A DNA stretch of 53,840 bases from Thermodesulfovibrio sp. (GTDB lineage: Bacteria > Nitrospirota > Thermodesulfovibrionia > Thermodesulfovibrionales > UBA6898). The stretch lies in NCBI GenBank assembly GCA_013824615.1, contig PNOC01000022.1, positions 1 through 53,840 of the forward strand, read 5' to 3'. The notes under the pieces are model-generated. The model made no database searches. It was not told the origin of the DNA and saw nothing but the letters and a program-made list of their open reading frames with translations. Shown piece after piece: positions 10,401-16,544 of the stretch. The position numbers and the translations under genes were made by a program. Numbering within the stretch: the first letter of the stretch is position 1; each line of letters begins with the position of its first letter.

Positions 10401-11565
10401 AGGTTCCCAGAGTCCAGGTCACTGTATTGTCTGTGCTGGTTGATGCCGTGCTGTTATTCCCGGCAGGGTCCTGGACAGCATTTGCAGCTATGCTGACGAT
10501 CACGGTACCCGAAGCAGACATTCCTGAGACTGCCGCATTCCAGGTGATGTTGTCTGAAGTCGTAAGAGTGACCGCAGTAGCACCCGCTGTGCCGGCAAGA
10601 GTAACGTCAGATCCGGTAAACGTAGCCGGATTAATCGCCTCGCTAAAGACGACCGCAAAGTTGATAGGGGAGGAGCCTGTCGGGTCTGCCTGGCCAACGG
10701 CCTGATTAATCGTCACAGTGGGGGGCGTATTGTCAACAAGCGGATTAAGAGAAGCCACAACAATAGCGCTTCTGCCAGAAGCGCCGGTAAAAACGATATC
10801 AGTACCTGCGGGAAAGTTACCGGCTGTTGCGTTGGTTACCTCTCCGGTAGAGGTTGATTGGTCTGTATTATTAGGGGGGAATGAACTGGCTACTATTGTA
10901 AAGCCGTCGTTCTGAGTAACTGCTGTGGCAACATTTCCGGCCGATGCTAAAAAAGTTGTCATTGAATTTGCGTTATGGTCCACTTGACTGCCAAAAGTGA
11001 CAGTTGCGCTTCCTGCATTGTTATATGCCCAATCAGTTACCGGCGTTGTCTGATCCACACCTGCATAGGTAGCGGCCCAGATATGCACTCCGGTAATAGT
11101 GCTGGCCGACATCGTCATGGTCAGATATAATGCATGCGTGCCGTTAGATACCGATGCATCGGGCAGCCACCCCATGTAGCACTGCTCGCGCTGTCCTGTA
11201 CCGGAAAGGGTTCCAATCTGTGTAAGCGGCGTGCCGCCCGCGCCATCCAGTCTGACAGTGATCGATGATATCGTCGCATTAGCAGCCGTTTCGACGCAGA
11301 CTCCTGCCAGGGTTACCCTGTTTGTACCTGTAATCCCCTTCGTAAAAAGGTTCGTCGTGGTCGTCGTATATCCTATGGTCCCGGGATTGGTATTCTCTAA
11401 TAGGTTCGTCCATGCGTTCAATGAAGTCACTGCCGCATCAGCCTGCCTCGCAGGGTAAAACCCACCACAGATGAAAATACTGAAGGCCATGGTTAAGATC
11501 AGCAGAAGTCTGACTTTTGATATCCAGTTCCCGCCGCTGAGCTTATTCGCTGCTAACCTTGCCAT
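1432..11565 (-). CDS. Giant secreted repeat protein with C-terminal C25 (gingipain-like) peptidase domain
   Basis: 3377 residues. A Sec-type signal segment (about 18-45, ending near ADAA) is followed by a beta-rich domain (about 60-275), an Ig-like segment opening at NTPPTVTINQ, and a glycine-rich stretch (about 580-870, many runs of G). Ten repeats come next (about 895-2485). The first is DUF11-like; the others are of the DUF7933 style, each opening like 'PPxVxKxF' with a 'TLTNPN' strand and a late 'PAGGSCTxxVxV' strand. Then come a fibronectin-like segment and a C25 peptidase domain. The gingipain catalytic pair appears intact: His3247 in NYIGHAG and Cys3279 in LTAMTCMTG. It is probably exported and surface-displayed, acting as adhesin and/or cysteine protease. 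No sorting signal was recognised after the peptidase. GAGGTGAGG precedes the ATG. PqqD-like and radical SAM genes follow in the same operon. Confidence 0.87.
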   Translation of the reverse strand: MARLAANKLSGGNWISKVRLLLILTMAFSIFICGGFYPARQADAAVTSLNAWTNLLENTNPGTIGYTTTTTNLFTKGITGTNRVTLAGVCVETAANATISSITVRLDGAGGTPLTQIGTLSGTGQREQCYMGWLPDASVSNGTHALYLTMTMSASTITGVHIWAATYAGVDQTTPVTDWAYNNAGSATVTFGSQVDHNANSMTTFLASAGNVATAVTQNDGFTIVASSFPPNNTDQSTSTGEVTNATAGNFPAGTDIVFTGASGRSAIVVASLNPLVDNTPPTVTINQAVGQADPTGSSPINFAVVFSEAINPATFTGSDVTLAGTAGATAVTLTTSDNITWNAAVSGMSASGTVIVSIAANAVQDPAGNNSTASTSTDNTVTWTLGTYTKSCANGGKDGPATIAGIVNTYYPGNGNPAAGATSIPVGALDARGSGTAISAGDLLLVIQMQDADINASNNATYGDGQNAGSGYTALNQTGLYEYVIATGPVAAGSVPIQGSGAGNGLVNSFRTRAYVAGTNGQSTFQVIRVPQYSASTIAAATTVTAPVWNGGTGGVVVMDIAGTLTIDGTIDVNGLGFRGGMGRVHSGNGAYANTDYVRFSSASPGAGAHASKGEGVAGTPRYVNQPAAYNGAPAQVDTTVEGYPNGSYGRGAPGNAGGGGTDGNAAANDENSGGGGGANYGWGGKGGNSWQSNINVGGEGGSYVTGLAYNRVVLGGGGGAGSTNNATSENFTFTNPPGLACNLGNGVCSSGAPGGGIVILRTKAFTGNGSVTAEGGDAYNVGNDSAGGGGAGGSIVLDSQLGGVVTASVRGGDGGNAWRNGGATLADRHGPGGGGGGGFLAYSPQSGLVVLATIDGGINGKTTTLTDYYGTTSSDGGITIFESPTVSGPKSGAACLPVLTVSKSTTTPIISGLPGTAAYTIRVANDTGKSTAQQVMISDALPGVPALFTNASNPPTSIAYTPNSAPCNTSRTSTTDALTGISNPAWSSWDIPEACEVAVTFNVTVPAGTVPTTYQNPATATYLNPERTTTTGTKSITYNPSSSTAEDVTVLAPPSISEAFGATSILTGASTTLTMTLYNPNSSTITALGFTNTLPTTAEGAPGNMTLVNTAAPGDDPSTTCGGIPVYTAVDGSGSFTVSGLTIPAGGSCTVTITVTAPTKGIYVDTVPAGAISSSSGTNISPATASLLVGDVTKPNVLMPPSMTKSFLTNPLLTGGSSVLRFVLTNPNPATAIGSAGFIDTLPTELVISTPNGLSNGCGGTVTAAAATNYISLNTNGTIPAGGSCTIDVNVTARYPGLYQNTSGQVVGDTGTGNRASDTLRVMAPIVVDKDFVTNPIATATATVLRITLTNPNSVAVTGASLTDTYPTGLVNTGTPSPATSCGGGPTLTAVAGGTSLAVGGTGATIPANSSCTVTVNVEAASGGSYTNSTGAVTTTNAGTAPSASSTLNVLFPPQVRKVFSPDLISNGGQSGMQIIISNPASNAATLTGVALSDTYTGNMTNAAAGTVLCTEGSSATLTGGAFPGTTVGISGGSILPGGSCMITQLVTAATNNTNTTSAPTSTNGGTGVAATAVLKIMQPLLVAKSFANSRPAAATPVVMTITLTNPNPDIVKNITFRDSYPANLTNTGTPNPQFSPANCLGTGAKLTASAAPQFLDLSNGMMYPNTTCSITVNVQLAANTSVINATGPVTTANAGTSPGDSATISTGTGTGPIELSKTFTPATINVGATSVLGFTITKPAGSAAAAIAFTDVLPAGLSAVNTGVPVAACGGTYSITGSNTITLTGGALAAGGSCSFNVTVTGTAAGPYVNRTGQITATGQTGNFAEAAIEVKTAPSVGKSFGAAYMAPGSTNQLTIRIDNPNSSAITTTASFTDLFPTSPGTMTLANGFVTNNSCDLSVWDSDLTTDTSLIYAPSASPVGVLTDFGAGNVASATGSINQVLSGAFVVPAGTSRLLLVVVELETTAAANTVTVNTATYGGQNLTQLYMTPAGTLNRIYVGYLKEKEIAAALSTTLTVSLTNGVAPTWTLMKAGVFSNVNQIKPFTSSPDPGGNQYVANFNDTAAAAFNFGATPLTVKNNGRAMYFSIFNTGATTATIPAGFTAEMFDHTSDAGNAFRVEGGYKTIVADGTETGTNITLSAAQRYGVVGLALQPNTYTGTGTAGVRIPSGTSIPAGGCEFTVNVTASAAGIYTNTIAVSALQTNAGNNATAASTSLTIPKLGPLVTETFLPATINAGGTSRLIITFENPNAVPISLTSLFTDTLPAGVVLSGTPNLSTTCSGGTAGTTAADNVTLSSGAIIPAGTFEVPGSCTLSVDVTAAVSGIYTDTIPAGDLQTTGGNNADPASAVLTVTAITPPTVSKAFDAVGFDDTGIVSKLTLTLSNTNASTATLTADLVDTFPINLLIATPGAGITGTCTGTVTTANIAGPRGTITYASGSAIPPGGCTIVVGVTGTVIATYVNTISAGALQTTLGNNPGPTSDTLIVYPTLVTLSDFRGYVDKERFIIRWSTSSETDTAGFFLFRLDEKTGRYRQINSSLLPALMTSQQGGTYSLVDNGALLTRSNTYILVEIEGKGTRTAYGPFTVTAGGGNAAEAQYTSGTADPGRLLDNNVTRTTGSPAVRTSGKITKYLDSEGTLVVTYKGSKSSANSVNAAADEVSDYVRKARPVSAAKKARISSMKEAEAGARLLRGKRIGSEAKISVNKEGLYYLDAAEISPLLGIPLDRIKQLIKTTSLALSNKGSSVPYLPAGNYEGIFFYGQGIESLYTRDNIYWLNRDRGLQMRSMDGDVPAPVGQGSFSETVHAEDDKVILATPDMEPDLDYWFWEYLFVTPGYTDFAIRSFSIEADSVADISAEASLTVNLKGFTSTSHHARISLNNSVIAEAWMDGTEAKAVAVQFDQKLLHSGANTVMVEAVIDPGVPYSSFYVDSFDLTYRKLYEASGNVLLLRAESSEPLTIYGFTNPDIYVFDITDPSKPMFNLATAVDGAGGNYSASFVPSPGARYMATTADAAATVSNAWVDDSSTLSSKKNVADYIVITTGALAATARSLADYRQKQGLKAMVVELEDIMDEFNYGLSSPRAIQDFLAYAYYNWAKPPRYVVLAGEGTYDYKNNQGFGDNLIPTMIVQTPLGLFPSDNAFADVDGDHVPDMAIGRLPVLTAGELQTLIEKIITYEKSPGNLVVMTADNPDKGGDFPADSDNIAALIPANYFVEKFYLSPSQPLDSIRQKLLTGLSSNTFMLNYIGHAGIDRLAQEGLLRVSDVKSMQNKVFVLTAMTCMTGQFAVPGYDSLSEVLLLHQNGGAVAVWAPSGQSYNALSATLNRAFYASAFRDDRAVLGDSVLKAFRDYGGVYGTGTTTRFMLDMYNLQGDPALRIR

Positions 11566-11591
11566 ATTTTCCTCACCTCACTCAATATAGA

Positions 11592-11648
11592 TTCAGTGCC
11601 TTACACAAGACACTGAACTCATGAGAAGCCCCTTATTTAGGGCTTCTC
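11592..11648 (-). promoter_or_regulatory. Two adjacent hairpins in the leader of the giant gene
   Basis: Between the pseudopilin gene and the giant gene there are two inverted repeats. One pairs TTCAGTG (11592-11598) with CACTGAA (11611-11617). The other pairs GAGAAGCCC with GGGCTTCTC (11623-11648). On the minus strand neither is followed by a T-run, so a simple intrinsic terminator is not supported. They may be a leader structure, an RNA-processing site or a weak attenuator. No known riboswitch consensus was recognised. Confidence 0.45.
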
Positions 11649-11719
11649 TTCCGAAAGCTTCCCGGCTGTCCTCTTCTGCCCCTGTACAGAGCAAAAAGCA
11701 TCCCGTTTTTCAGGCAGTG

Positions 11720-12256
11720 TTATTTTATTCTCATTCCGATATCATCGCCAGATAATGCATTAGCACCCCGACCGGTGTCGACTGTACCGTCTGGTCCTGC
11801 AGAGAGTATCCAGACCGCAGCCCCATCGGTCAAAAATTCCGATGCATTGCTGAGATAGGCATTGCCCCACGGATCGGCATTAACGCTCGCCATGTACGGA
11901 CCTTTCCAGGCACCCGGCCAGCAGCCGTTGTCATCAGTGCTTATATAGTTGCTAAAAGAATTGAAACTGGATTGATCCCAATTCGCAGCAATGGAAAATA
12001 CAGGGATGGCGCCGCTGCCATTCAGTAAGGTCACGGTCGGAACGCAGCCTGCACTAACAGGCCAGGAGCCCGTGTCCTTCTTGAGAACCATTATCGCCGT
12101 TGAAATAGACTTGACATCAGCGTTTGCCCTTGTAATCTTGGCCTCGTCAATCTCCTTGAATATGATAGGCACGAGAATGCCTGCCAGCACAGCAATTATT
12201 CCTGCAACAACAATCACTTCAATGAGCGTGAAACCTTCCTTTGACTTGATCCTCAC
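11720..12256 (-). CDS. Type II secretion/type IV pilin-like pseudopilin (GspG-like)
   Basis: 178 residues starting at GTG, preceded by a strong AAGGAGGA ribosome site. A short basic leader ends in KEG before FTLIEVIVVAGIIAVLAGILVP, the prepilin peptidase site and hydrophobic helix of class III signal peptides; Glu5 of the mature form is present. The C-terminal half has GPYMASVNADPWGNAYL and ILSAGPDGTVDT with GDDIG, the pattern of the GspG calcium-binding region. GspG proteins form the pseudopilus of type II secretion. No other secretion gene is nearby. The gene is co-directional with the giant secreted protein 154 bases downstream, so it may serve that protein's export or be a minor pilin in its own right. 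Confidence 0.87.
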   Translation of the reverse strand: MRIKSKEGFTLIEVIVVAGIIAVLAGILVPIIFKEIDEAKITRANADVKSISTAIMVLKKDTGSWPVSAGCVPTVTLLNGSGAIPVFSIAANWDQSSFNSFSNYISTDDNGCWPGAWKGPYMASVNADPWGNAYLSNASEFLTDGAAVWILSAGPDGTVDTGRGANALSGDDIGMRIK

Positions 12257-12507
12257 CTTGTCCTCCTTAGATTAAAACCGAAATTGCACAGCCATAATGC
12301 TTAATTATTCTTAATGATTATTATAAAACCTATATATAAATAAAGCCAGTTCACATTTAATGTAAATAGCAATTAATGTGCCAAATTCAGATACTTGAAC
12401 CCAGCCTCGGGCATATTGGGGATGAAAACTTCCCGTGGTTTATTACACACTATACCTGAACATAAATCCAGCCCGCACTAAATATAAGGAAAGGCCGCCG
12501 GGGCGCA

Positions 12508-12537
12508 TTGACTCCATTGTCGGTTAGCTTATATAAT
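12508..12537 (+). promoter_or_regulatory. Sigma70-type promoter for the surface-polysaccharide genes
   Basis: TTGACT at 12508-12513 and TATAAT at 12532-12537 are separated by 18 bases, an almost ideal housekeeping promoter. It lies in the 295-base divergent gap (12257-12551) between the pseudopilin gene and the lipoprotein gene. The expected transcription start is about 8 bases before the ATG at 12552, with no clear Shine-Dalgarno, so the first gene may be read from a very short leader. The rest of the gap is AT-rich and otherwise unremarkable. Confidence 0.65.
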
Positions 12538-12551
12538 TTGAAGAATACCAT

Positions 12552-13511
12552 ATGAAAAGAATTGTTTTTATTATAATGGCAATCATACTTTCTGCTTTTT
12601 TGTTTTCCTGTGCTTCCGGCCGCAATAATCATCAGGCACCCGGCAGCGATGCCTCTATGGGCGTCATCCCGAGGGGTTGGTTTGTCATGGGCTCGGATTC
12701 CGGCGAATTAAACGAAAGGCCGGAGCACGAAGTCTCACTGGATACCTTCAGACTTGACCGGTATGAAGTGTCGGCAGGGAAGTTTGCCGAATTCTTAAAC
12801 GCCAACGGCAACCCGGACAATAAATATTTCACGCAGGGCACCTACTCTACAATAATGGTCGTAACGTATACTAATGCCGGCGAGGAAACCAAAGCTGCAT
12901 TAAACCCGCAAAAATATGTTCCGCGGCAGGGGGCTGAAAAATACCCGGCGAATAATGTCTCCTGGGTTGGGGCTGATTCCTATTGCAGATGGCTAGGCAA
13001 ACGCCTGCCCACAGAAGCCGAATGGGAAAAAGCTGCAAGAGGTGTAGATGCAGATTCAGGTATCTATCCATGGGGTGATAGTCTGCCTGATCCTCTGAAG
13101 GCACGCTACGGGCAGAAACTGCAGGAGAGAGGTTTGCAGGTGATGGTCCCTGTTGATTCCCTTCCTTCGGGGGAATCACCTTATGGCATGTTCAATATGG
13201 CAGGAAACGTAAGGGAATGGGTTGCTGACTGGTACAGGCAGAACTACAGTGATTTCTGTGACCCGGGCGGCGATGAATACAACAGTTCGGCTGCAGAACT
13301 CCTGGACATAGACCAGCCGGACCCGAAGAGCGATGCAGCTGCGGATATCCCTCCTAACTACAACTCAAAGGGTCCCGTGATCGGAAGCTTCAAGGTCGTG
13401 CGCGGTGGGGCGTGGAGTGATGCTGAGGAACCGCTATTGAGAAGCACCATCAGATATTGGCTTGATCCTCTGGAACGATATGTTAATGTGGGTTTTCGCT
13501 GTGCCGATTAA
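12552..13511 (+). CDS. FGE/SUMF1-fold lipoprotein (formylglycine-generating enzyme family, probably non-catalytic)
   Basis: 319 residues. A lipoprotein signal peptide ends in LFSC (Cys23 the likely lipid-bearing residue). The rest follows the FGE-sulfatase family: IPRGWFVMGSD near the start, LDRYEVSAGKFAEFL, NNVSWVGADSYCRWLGKRLPTEAEWEKAARG in the middle, YGMFNMAGNVREWVADWY, then VVRGGAW and a C-terminal GFRCAD. True formylglycine-generating enzymes carry a catalytic cysteine pair soon after the RGGSW motif; here RGGAW is followed by SDAEEPLLRST without cysteines, so sulfatase activation is unlikely. A structural, binding or other enzymatic role at the cell envelope is more likely. It is the first gene of the run leading to the polysaccharide export genes. 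Confidence 0.85.
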   Translation: MKRIVFIIMAIILSAFLFSCASGRNNHQAPGSDASMGVIPRGWFVMGSDSGELNERPEHEVSLDTFRLDRYEVSAGKFAEFLNANGNPDNKYFTQGTYSTIMVVTYTNAGEETKAALNPQKYVPRQGAEKYPANNVSWVGADSYCRWLGKRLPTEAEWEKAARGVDADSGIYPWGDSLPDPLKARYGQKLQERGLQVMVPVDSLPSGESPYGMFNMAGNVREWVADWYRQNYSDFCDPGGDEYNSSAAELLDIDQPDPKSDAAADIPPNYNSKGPVIGSFKVVRGGAWSDAEEPLLRSTIRYWLDPLERYVNVGFRCAD

Positions 13512-13560
13512 CTGCCGGAGATAAAAACTGTTTTCTACAGCACGGCAGATGGTGTAAGAT

Positions 13561-14040
13561 ATGCGTATGAATATGCATTTAAACATTAGACTGATTTTGA
13601 GTCTTGCTTTATTAACCTGTATTCTTTTTCCGGCAAGCACGGTCTTTGCGGAAAACAATGCAGGAGATGATGCTACGCTGGCCTTCCGTTCTCAAAAGAT
13701 AAAGGCTGCCTGCGCTGCTATCGCTGAAAATATCAACAAGCCTGCAAATATAAAGAAACTGGTAAAGACAAGTATCCTGATGGGATATTCTGCCTGCCCC
13801 ATAATAAAGTGCTCAATTGAAGGTAAGGGGAACCTGGAACAGATACTTACCGGCGCAATTGAGGCTGGGGTGAGTCCTGACGTTGTCTCAAAATGTGCCC
13901 TTATCGCCGGAGCCAAAAACGGAGATATTGCCACTATTTTGGCTGGTGCAGCCGCACCTGCAATCTGTTTTATAATACCGGGAAAGCAGGAGATACTCAC
14001 GATGCCTGATGTCCCGGTGATAAGCCCTGTAAGATTTTAA
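13561..14040 (+). CDS. Small secreted protein of unknown function
   Basis: 159 residues. A signal peptide (hydrophobic 8-28, ending FPASTVFA) precedes a mature part that is mostly helical, with alanine-rich segments and several cysteines (ACAA, SACPIIKC, SKCALIAG, AICFI) that could form disulfides. I do not recognise the family. Phrases such as ILTGAIEAGVSPDVVSKCALIAGA and IATILAGAAAP look like two short repeated helical units. The gene lies 49 bases after the FGE-fold lipoprotein gene and 38 bases before the beta-barrel gene, so it is probably co-transcribed with them and acts in the periplasm or outer membrane. Confidence 0.7.
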   Translation: MRMNMHLNIRLILSLALLTCILFPASTVFAENNAGDDATLAFRSQKIKAACAAIAENINKPANIKKLVKTSILMGYSACPIIKCSIEGKGNLEQILTGAIEAGVSPDVVSKCALIAGAKNGDIATILAGAAAPAICFIIPGKQEILTMPDVPVISPVRF

Positions 14041-14078
14041 TCACTCTAATCTATATATTAAAAGGAATAACAAACCGC

Positions 14079-15941
14079 GTGCGGGGCTTACCAACACCAC
14101 ATTACCGGCAAAGAGTTTACAGCACTATTTTTGCAATCTTCCTGTTGCTCTGCTGCCCGTATTTCATCCTTACTGCCCATGCAGAAAATATCACGGTTAC
14201 CGTTGAAAAAACCACCTCCCTGATTGCGCTGATAGAAGAGGAGGGCTATTCCCTTGAGGATGACCGGATAGAGGAATTTTTAAGAGCCTTTGTTGTCCTG
14301 AACGAGGATGTTCCACACATCGGGCATATACCTTCAGGAAGCACGGTTATACTGCCAACAGAGCAGCTGACTAAAAGAGAAACAGACAGCAAAGGCCTCG
14401 CGACTGCAGGAGCAATTGTTCTGCCCGTGACTCCTGGTCCGGCTGCAACAGGCAGCCCTGTTGAAATGCCCGGGGGGCCAGCTGCCGGCCGCGGCCCTTC
14501 TGACGCTGCGCCTGCCATAGCACTGTGTGATAATAAAGACGCAAACCTGAAAGAGGTAGCGACTTTCAAGGATAGGGAATCCGCAGAAAAATTCACCGAA
14601 GAGACCGGAAAATTCGGGTACAAGCTGCATCTCTGCAGGCATCTGACCGAAGATAACCGGTCGCTGTATCGGGTTTCACTGGCACAGGACAGTCCGCTGA
14701 AAGATGGCCTGCAACAGGCATCCGAAGTAAACAGCATGAACGAGGGTACTGTCTCCGGGGATATATTCGGGAAGAGTACAAAATTCTATCACCCCTTCAT
14801 CTCCATGACAGCCTTTTTTTCCGACAATATCTTAAATACCGGCAAAGCAAAAAAGAGTGATTTTTTTGCGGTGTTATCTCCCGGCATCTGGCTTGAACTC
14901 CCTTACGGGAAGAAAACATTGAGGCTCCTTGATTCCTCAACCAAAGCCCCTGGCGGTTATATTATAGAAATGCTTGCGGATGACGTTTACCGGCATGTTA
15001 CTGCGTCTCTGTTTTATCAGGCAGATATAGATTTATTCTCAAGGTATTCTTCTGAAAACACGGTTAGACACCGGCTCGAAGGCGCGGCGAAGTATAAATT
15101 CAACAGAAGTCTCTCCCTGGCTGTGAACGACCAGTTTTTATCTTCCCACGATGTCAGGGGGGTAAGCGCATCGGAGGGGCTCGATAAATACCGCTCGAAC
15201 CTGTTCGACCTCGTTGCCGCCTACAACACAGGAAGGAAAACATTAATCAGGGCCGGCTATACCAACTTTTTTGTGGACTACACCTCACCCCGGAATGCCT
15301 TCAGAGACCGGGTTGATAATGCCTTCACCGGGGCTTTTTTCTATAAGACTGGCCCGAAAACCTCTTTGTTCGGAGAGTATCAGTTGATCAATATCAGTTA
15401 CGACAGCAACAGCAAATCTGACAGCAAAGAACATCTGTTCTGGCTCGGCCTTGATTGGAATGCTACGGCCAAGACAAGAGGGATAGTCAAGGCGGGATAC
15501 GGAAACAAGCACTTTGCTTCCGTGACCGGCAGTGGTGGCGGGGAGTTTATCCTTGAGGGTAATGTGGAACATACGCTGACTTCAAGGATGACCCTTACGC
15601 TCAAGGCGTGGAGAAAGACCAACGAGAGTGACAGCGATGCCTTCAGATACCTTATAGCAAATAGCCTGAGCGCAGGACTTACGCGGCAGATTACACCCAA
15701 GCTCTCAGGCTATGTGAATCTTGTGTATTCCAGGAGTTACTACAGAAATCCTCTGCTGGTCGGCGCAGATGTAAACGAGCGAAGCGACAGCTATTACAGC
15801 CTGGGGCTGGGTGCGCAGTACCGATACCAAAAGTGGATGACCGCTGAAGCCGGGTATATGTATTACAACAGAAATTCGAATTTTGCCGCTTATGACTATT
15901 CCAGCAACGTGTTGTATTTTAAGTGCAATCTGTCCCCCTAG
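14079..15941 (+). CDS. Beta-barrel outer-membrane protein with N-terminal periplasmic region (BBP2-like)
   Basis: 620 residues from GTG at 14079, with AAAGG upstream. A signal peptide (hydrophobic residues about 16-35, ending THAE) is followed by a LysM-like segment (IPSGSTVILP) and a proline/glycine-rich linker. A SPOR-like segment comes next (VATFKDRESAEKFTEETG to SLYRVSLA). From about residue 240 the sequence alternates polar and hydrophobic residues with many aromatics (AFFSDNILNTGK, SLFYQADIDLFSRY, RAGYTNFFVDY, SLGLGAQYRYQK) and closes with a strand ending in YFKCNLSP. This fits the putative beta-barrel porin 2 family often found in exopolysaccharide/exosortase loci. It may be the outer-membrane channel or a scaffold for polysaccharide secretion together with the Wza-like protein 64 bases downstream. 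Confidence 0.75.
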   Translation: MRGLPTPHYRQRVYSTIFAIFLLLCCPYFILTAHAENITVTVEKTTSLIALIEEEGYSLEDDRIEEFLRAFVVLNEDVPHIGHIPSGSTVILPTEQLTKRETDSKGLATAGAIVLPVTPGPAATGSPVEMPGGPAAGRGPSDAAPAIALCDNKDANLKEVATFKDRESAEKFTEETGKFGYKLHLCRHLTEDNRSLYRVSLAQDSPLKDGLQQASEVNSMNEGTVSGDIFGKSTKFYHPFISMTAFFSDNILNTGKAKKSDFFAVLSPGIWLELPYGKKTLRLLDSSTKAPGGYIIEMLADDVYRHVTASLFYQADIDLFSRYSSENTVRHRLEGAAKYKFNRSLSLAVNDQFLSSHDVRGVSASEGLDKYRSNLFDLVAAYNTGRKTLIRAGYTNFFVDYTSPRNAFRDRVDNAFTGAFFYKTGPKTSLFGEYQLINISYDSNSKSDSKEHLFWLGLDWNATAKTRGIVKAGYGNKHFASVTGSGGGEFILEGNVEHTLTSRMTLTLKAWRKTNESDSDAFRYLIANSLSAGLTRQITPKLSGYVNLVYSRSYYRNPLLVGADVNERSDSYYSLGLGAQYRYQKWMTAEAGYMYYNRNSNFAAYDYSSNVLYFKCNLSP

Positions 15942-16005
15942 GTACCTTTCCAGGGCCTTGTGAAGAGATCTGGCAATAACTCCCGGCAATACGATAAAAT
16001 ATTCC

Positions 16006-16542
16006 ATGAAGAAATACGTTCTGCCGGTGCTGATGCTTTTATTCTTCTTGCATGCAGTGACCGCCTCTGGTGCTGAGGATTATGTTGTAAGAGAAGGGGA
16101 TGTACTAAAGATAACTGTCTATGATCATCCCGATCTGACCACGATTGCGAGAATCAGCGGCAACGGGATGATTACCTTTCCCCTGATCGGGGAACTCACG
16201 GTGGGCGGCATGACCGTGTCCCAGGTTTCACAAAAAATCGCTGGGCATCTTGCAGCCGGATACATCATTAACCCGCAGGTATCGATATTTCTCGAAGATT
16301 ACAAGGCCAGAAAGATCTATGTCACCGGCGAAGTCAAAAAGCCTGATGCGTACAAATATGAAGAAGGCTCAACCGTCATAATAGTCATTACGATGGCAGG
16401 CGGTTTTACGGATAAGGCCGCTCCCGGCAAGGTAAAGATAATGAGAAAGATTAACAATAAAGTGGCAGTTTTCGAAAAAGTTGCCATGGACCAGCCTATT
16501 CAGCCGGATGATGTGGTAGTCGTCCCTGAAAGCCTTTTCTGA
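16006..16542 (+). CDS. Polysaccharide export protein (Wza-like, Poly_export + SLBB)
   Basis: 178 residues. The signal peptide ends near ASGA; the mature part starts with the Poly_export domain (DYVVREGDVLKITVYDHPDLT, ISGNGMITFPLIGELTVGGMT, ISQVSIFLEDY-like strand). An SLBB domain follows (KIYVTGEVKKPDAYKYEEGSTVIIVITMAGGFTDKA). Wza-type proteins form the periplasm-to-outside channel for capsule or exopolysaccharide. At 178 residues it is shorter than E. coli Wza and has no C-terminal outer-membrane helix, like the short export proteins that work with a separate beta-barrel; the upstream gene may supply that part. It ends two bases before the start of the Wzc-like gene, so the two are translationally close. 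Confidence 0.9.
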   Translation: MKKYVLPVLMLLFFLHAVTASGAEDYVVREGDVLKITVYDHPDLTTIARISGNGMITFPLIGELTVGGMTVSQVSQKIAGHLAAGYIINPQVSIFLEDYKARKIYVTGEVKKPDAYKYEEGSTVIIVITMAGGFTDKAAPGKVKIMRKINNKVAVFEKVAMDQPIQPDDVVVVPESLF

Positions 16543-16544
16543 TC

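Noticed and set aside
3772-11458. Many plus-strand frames across the giant gene
   Set aside because: They mirror the Thr/Ala/Gly-rich repeats of the minus-strand protein, giving Val/Ala/Pro-rich sequences without start signals or domains.
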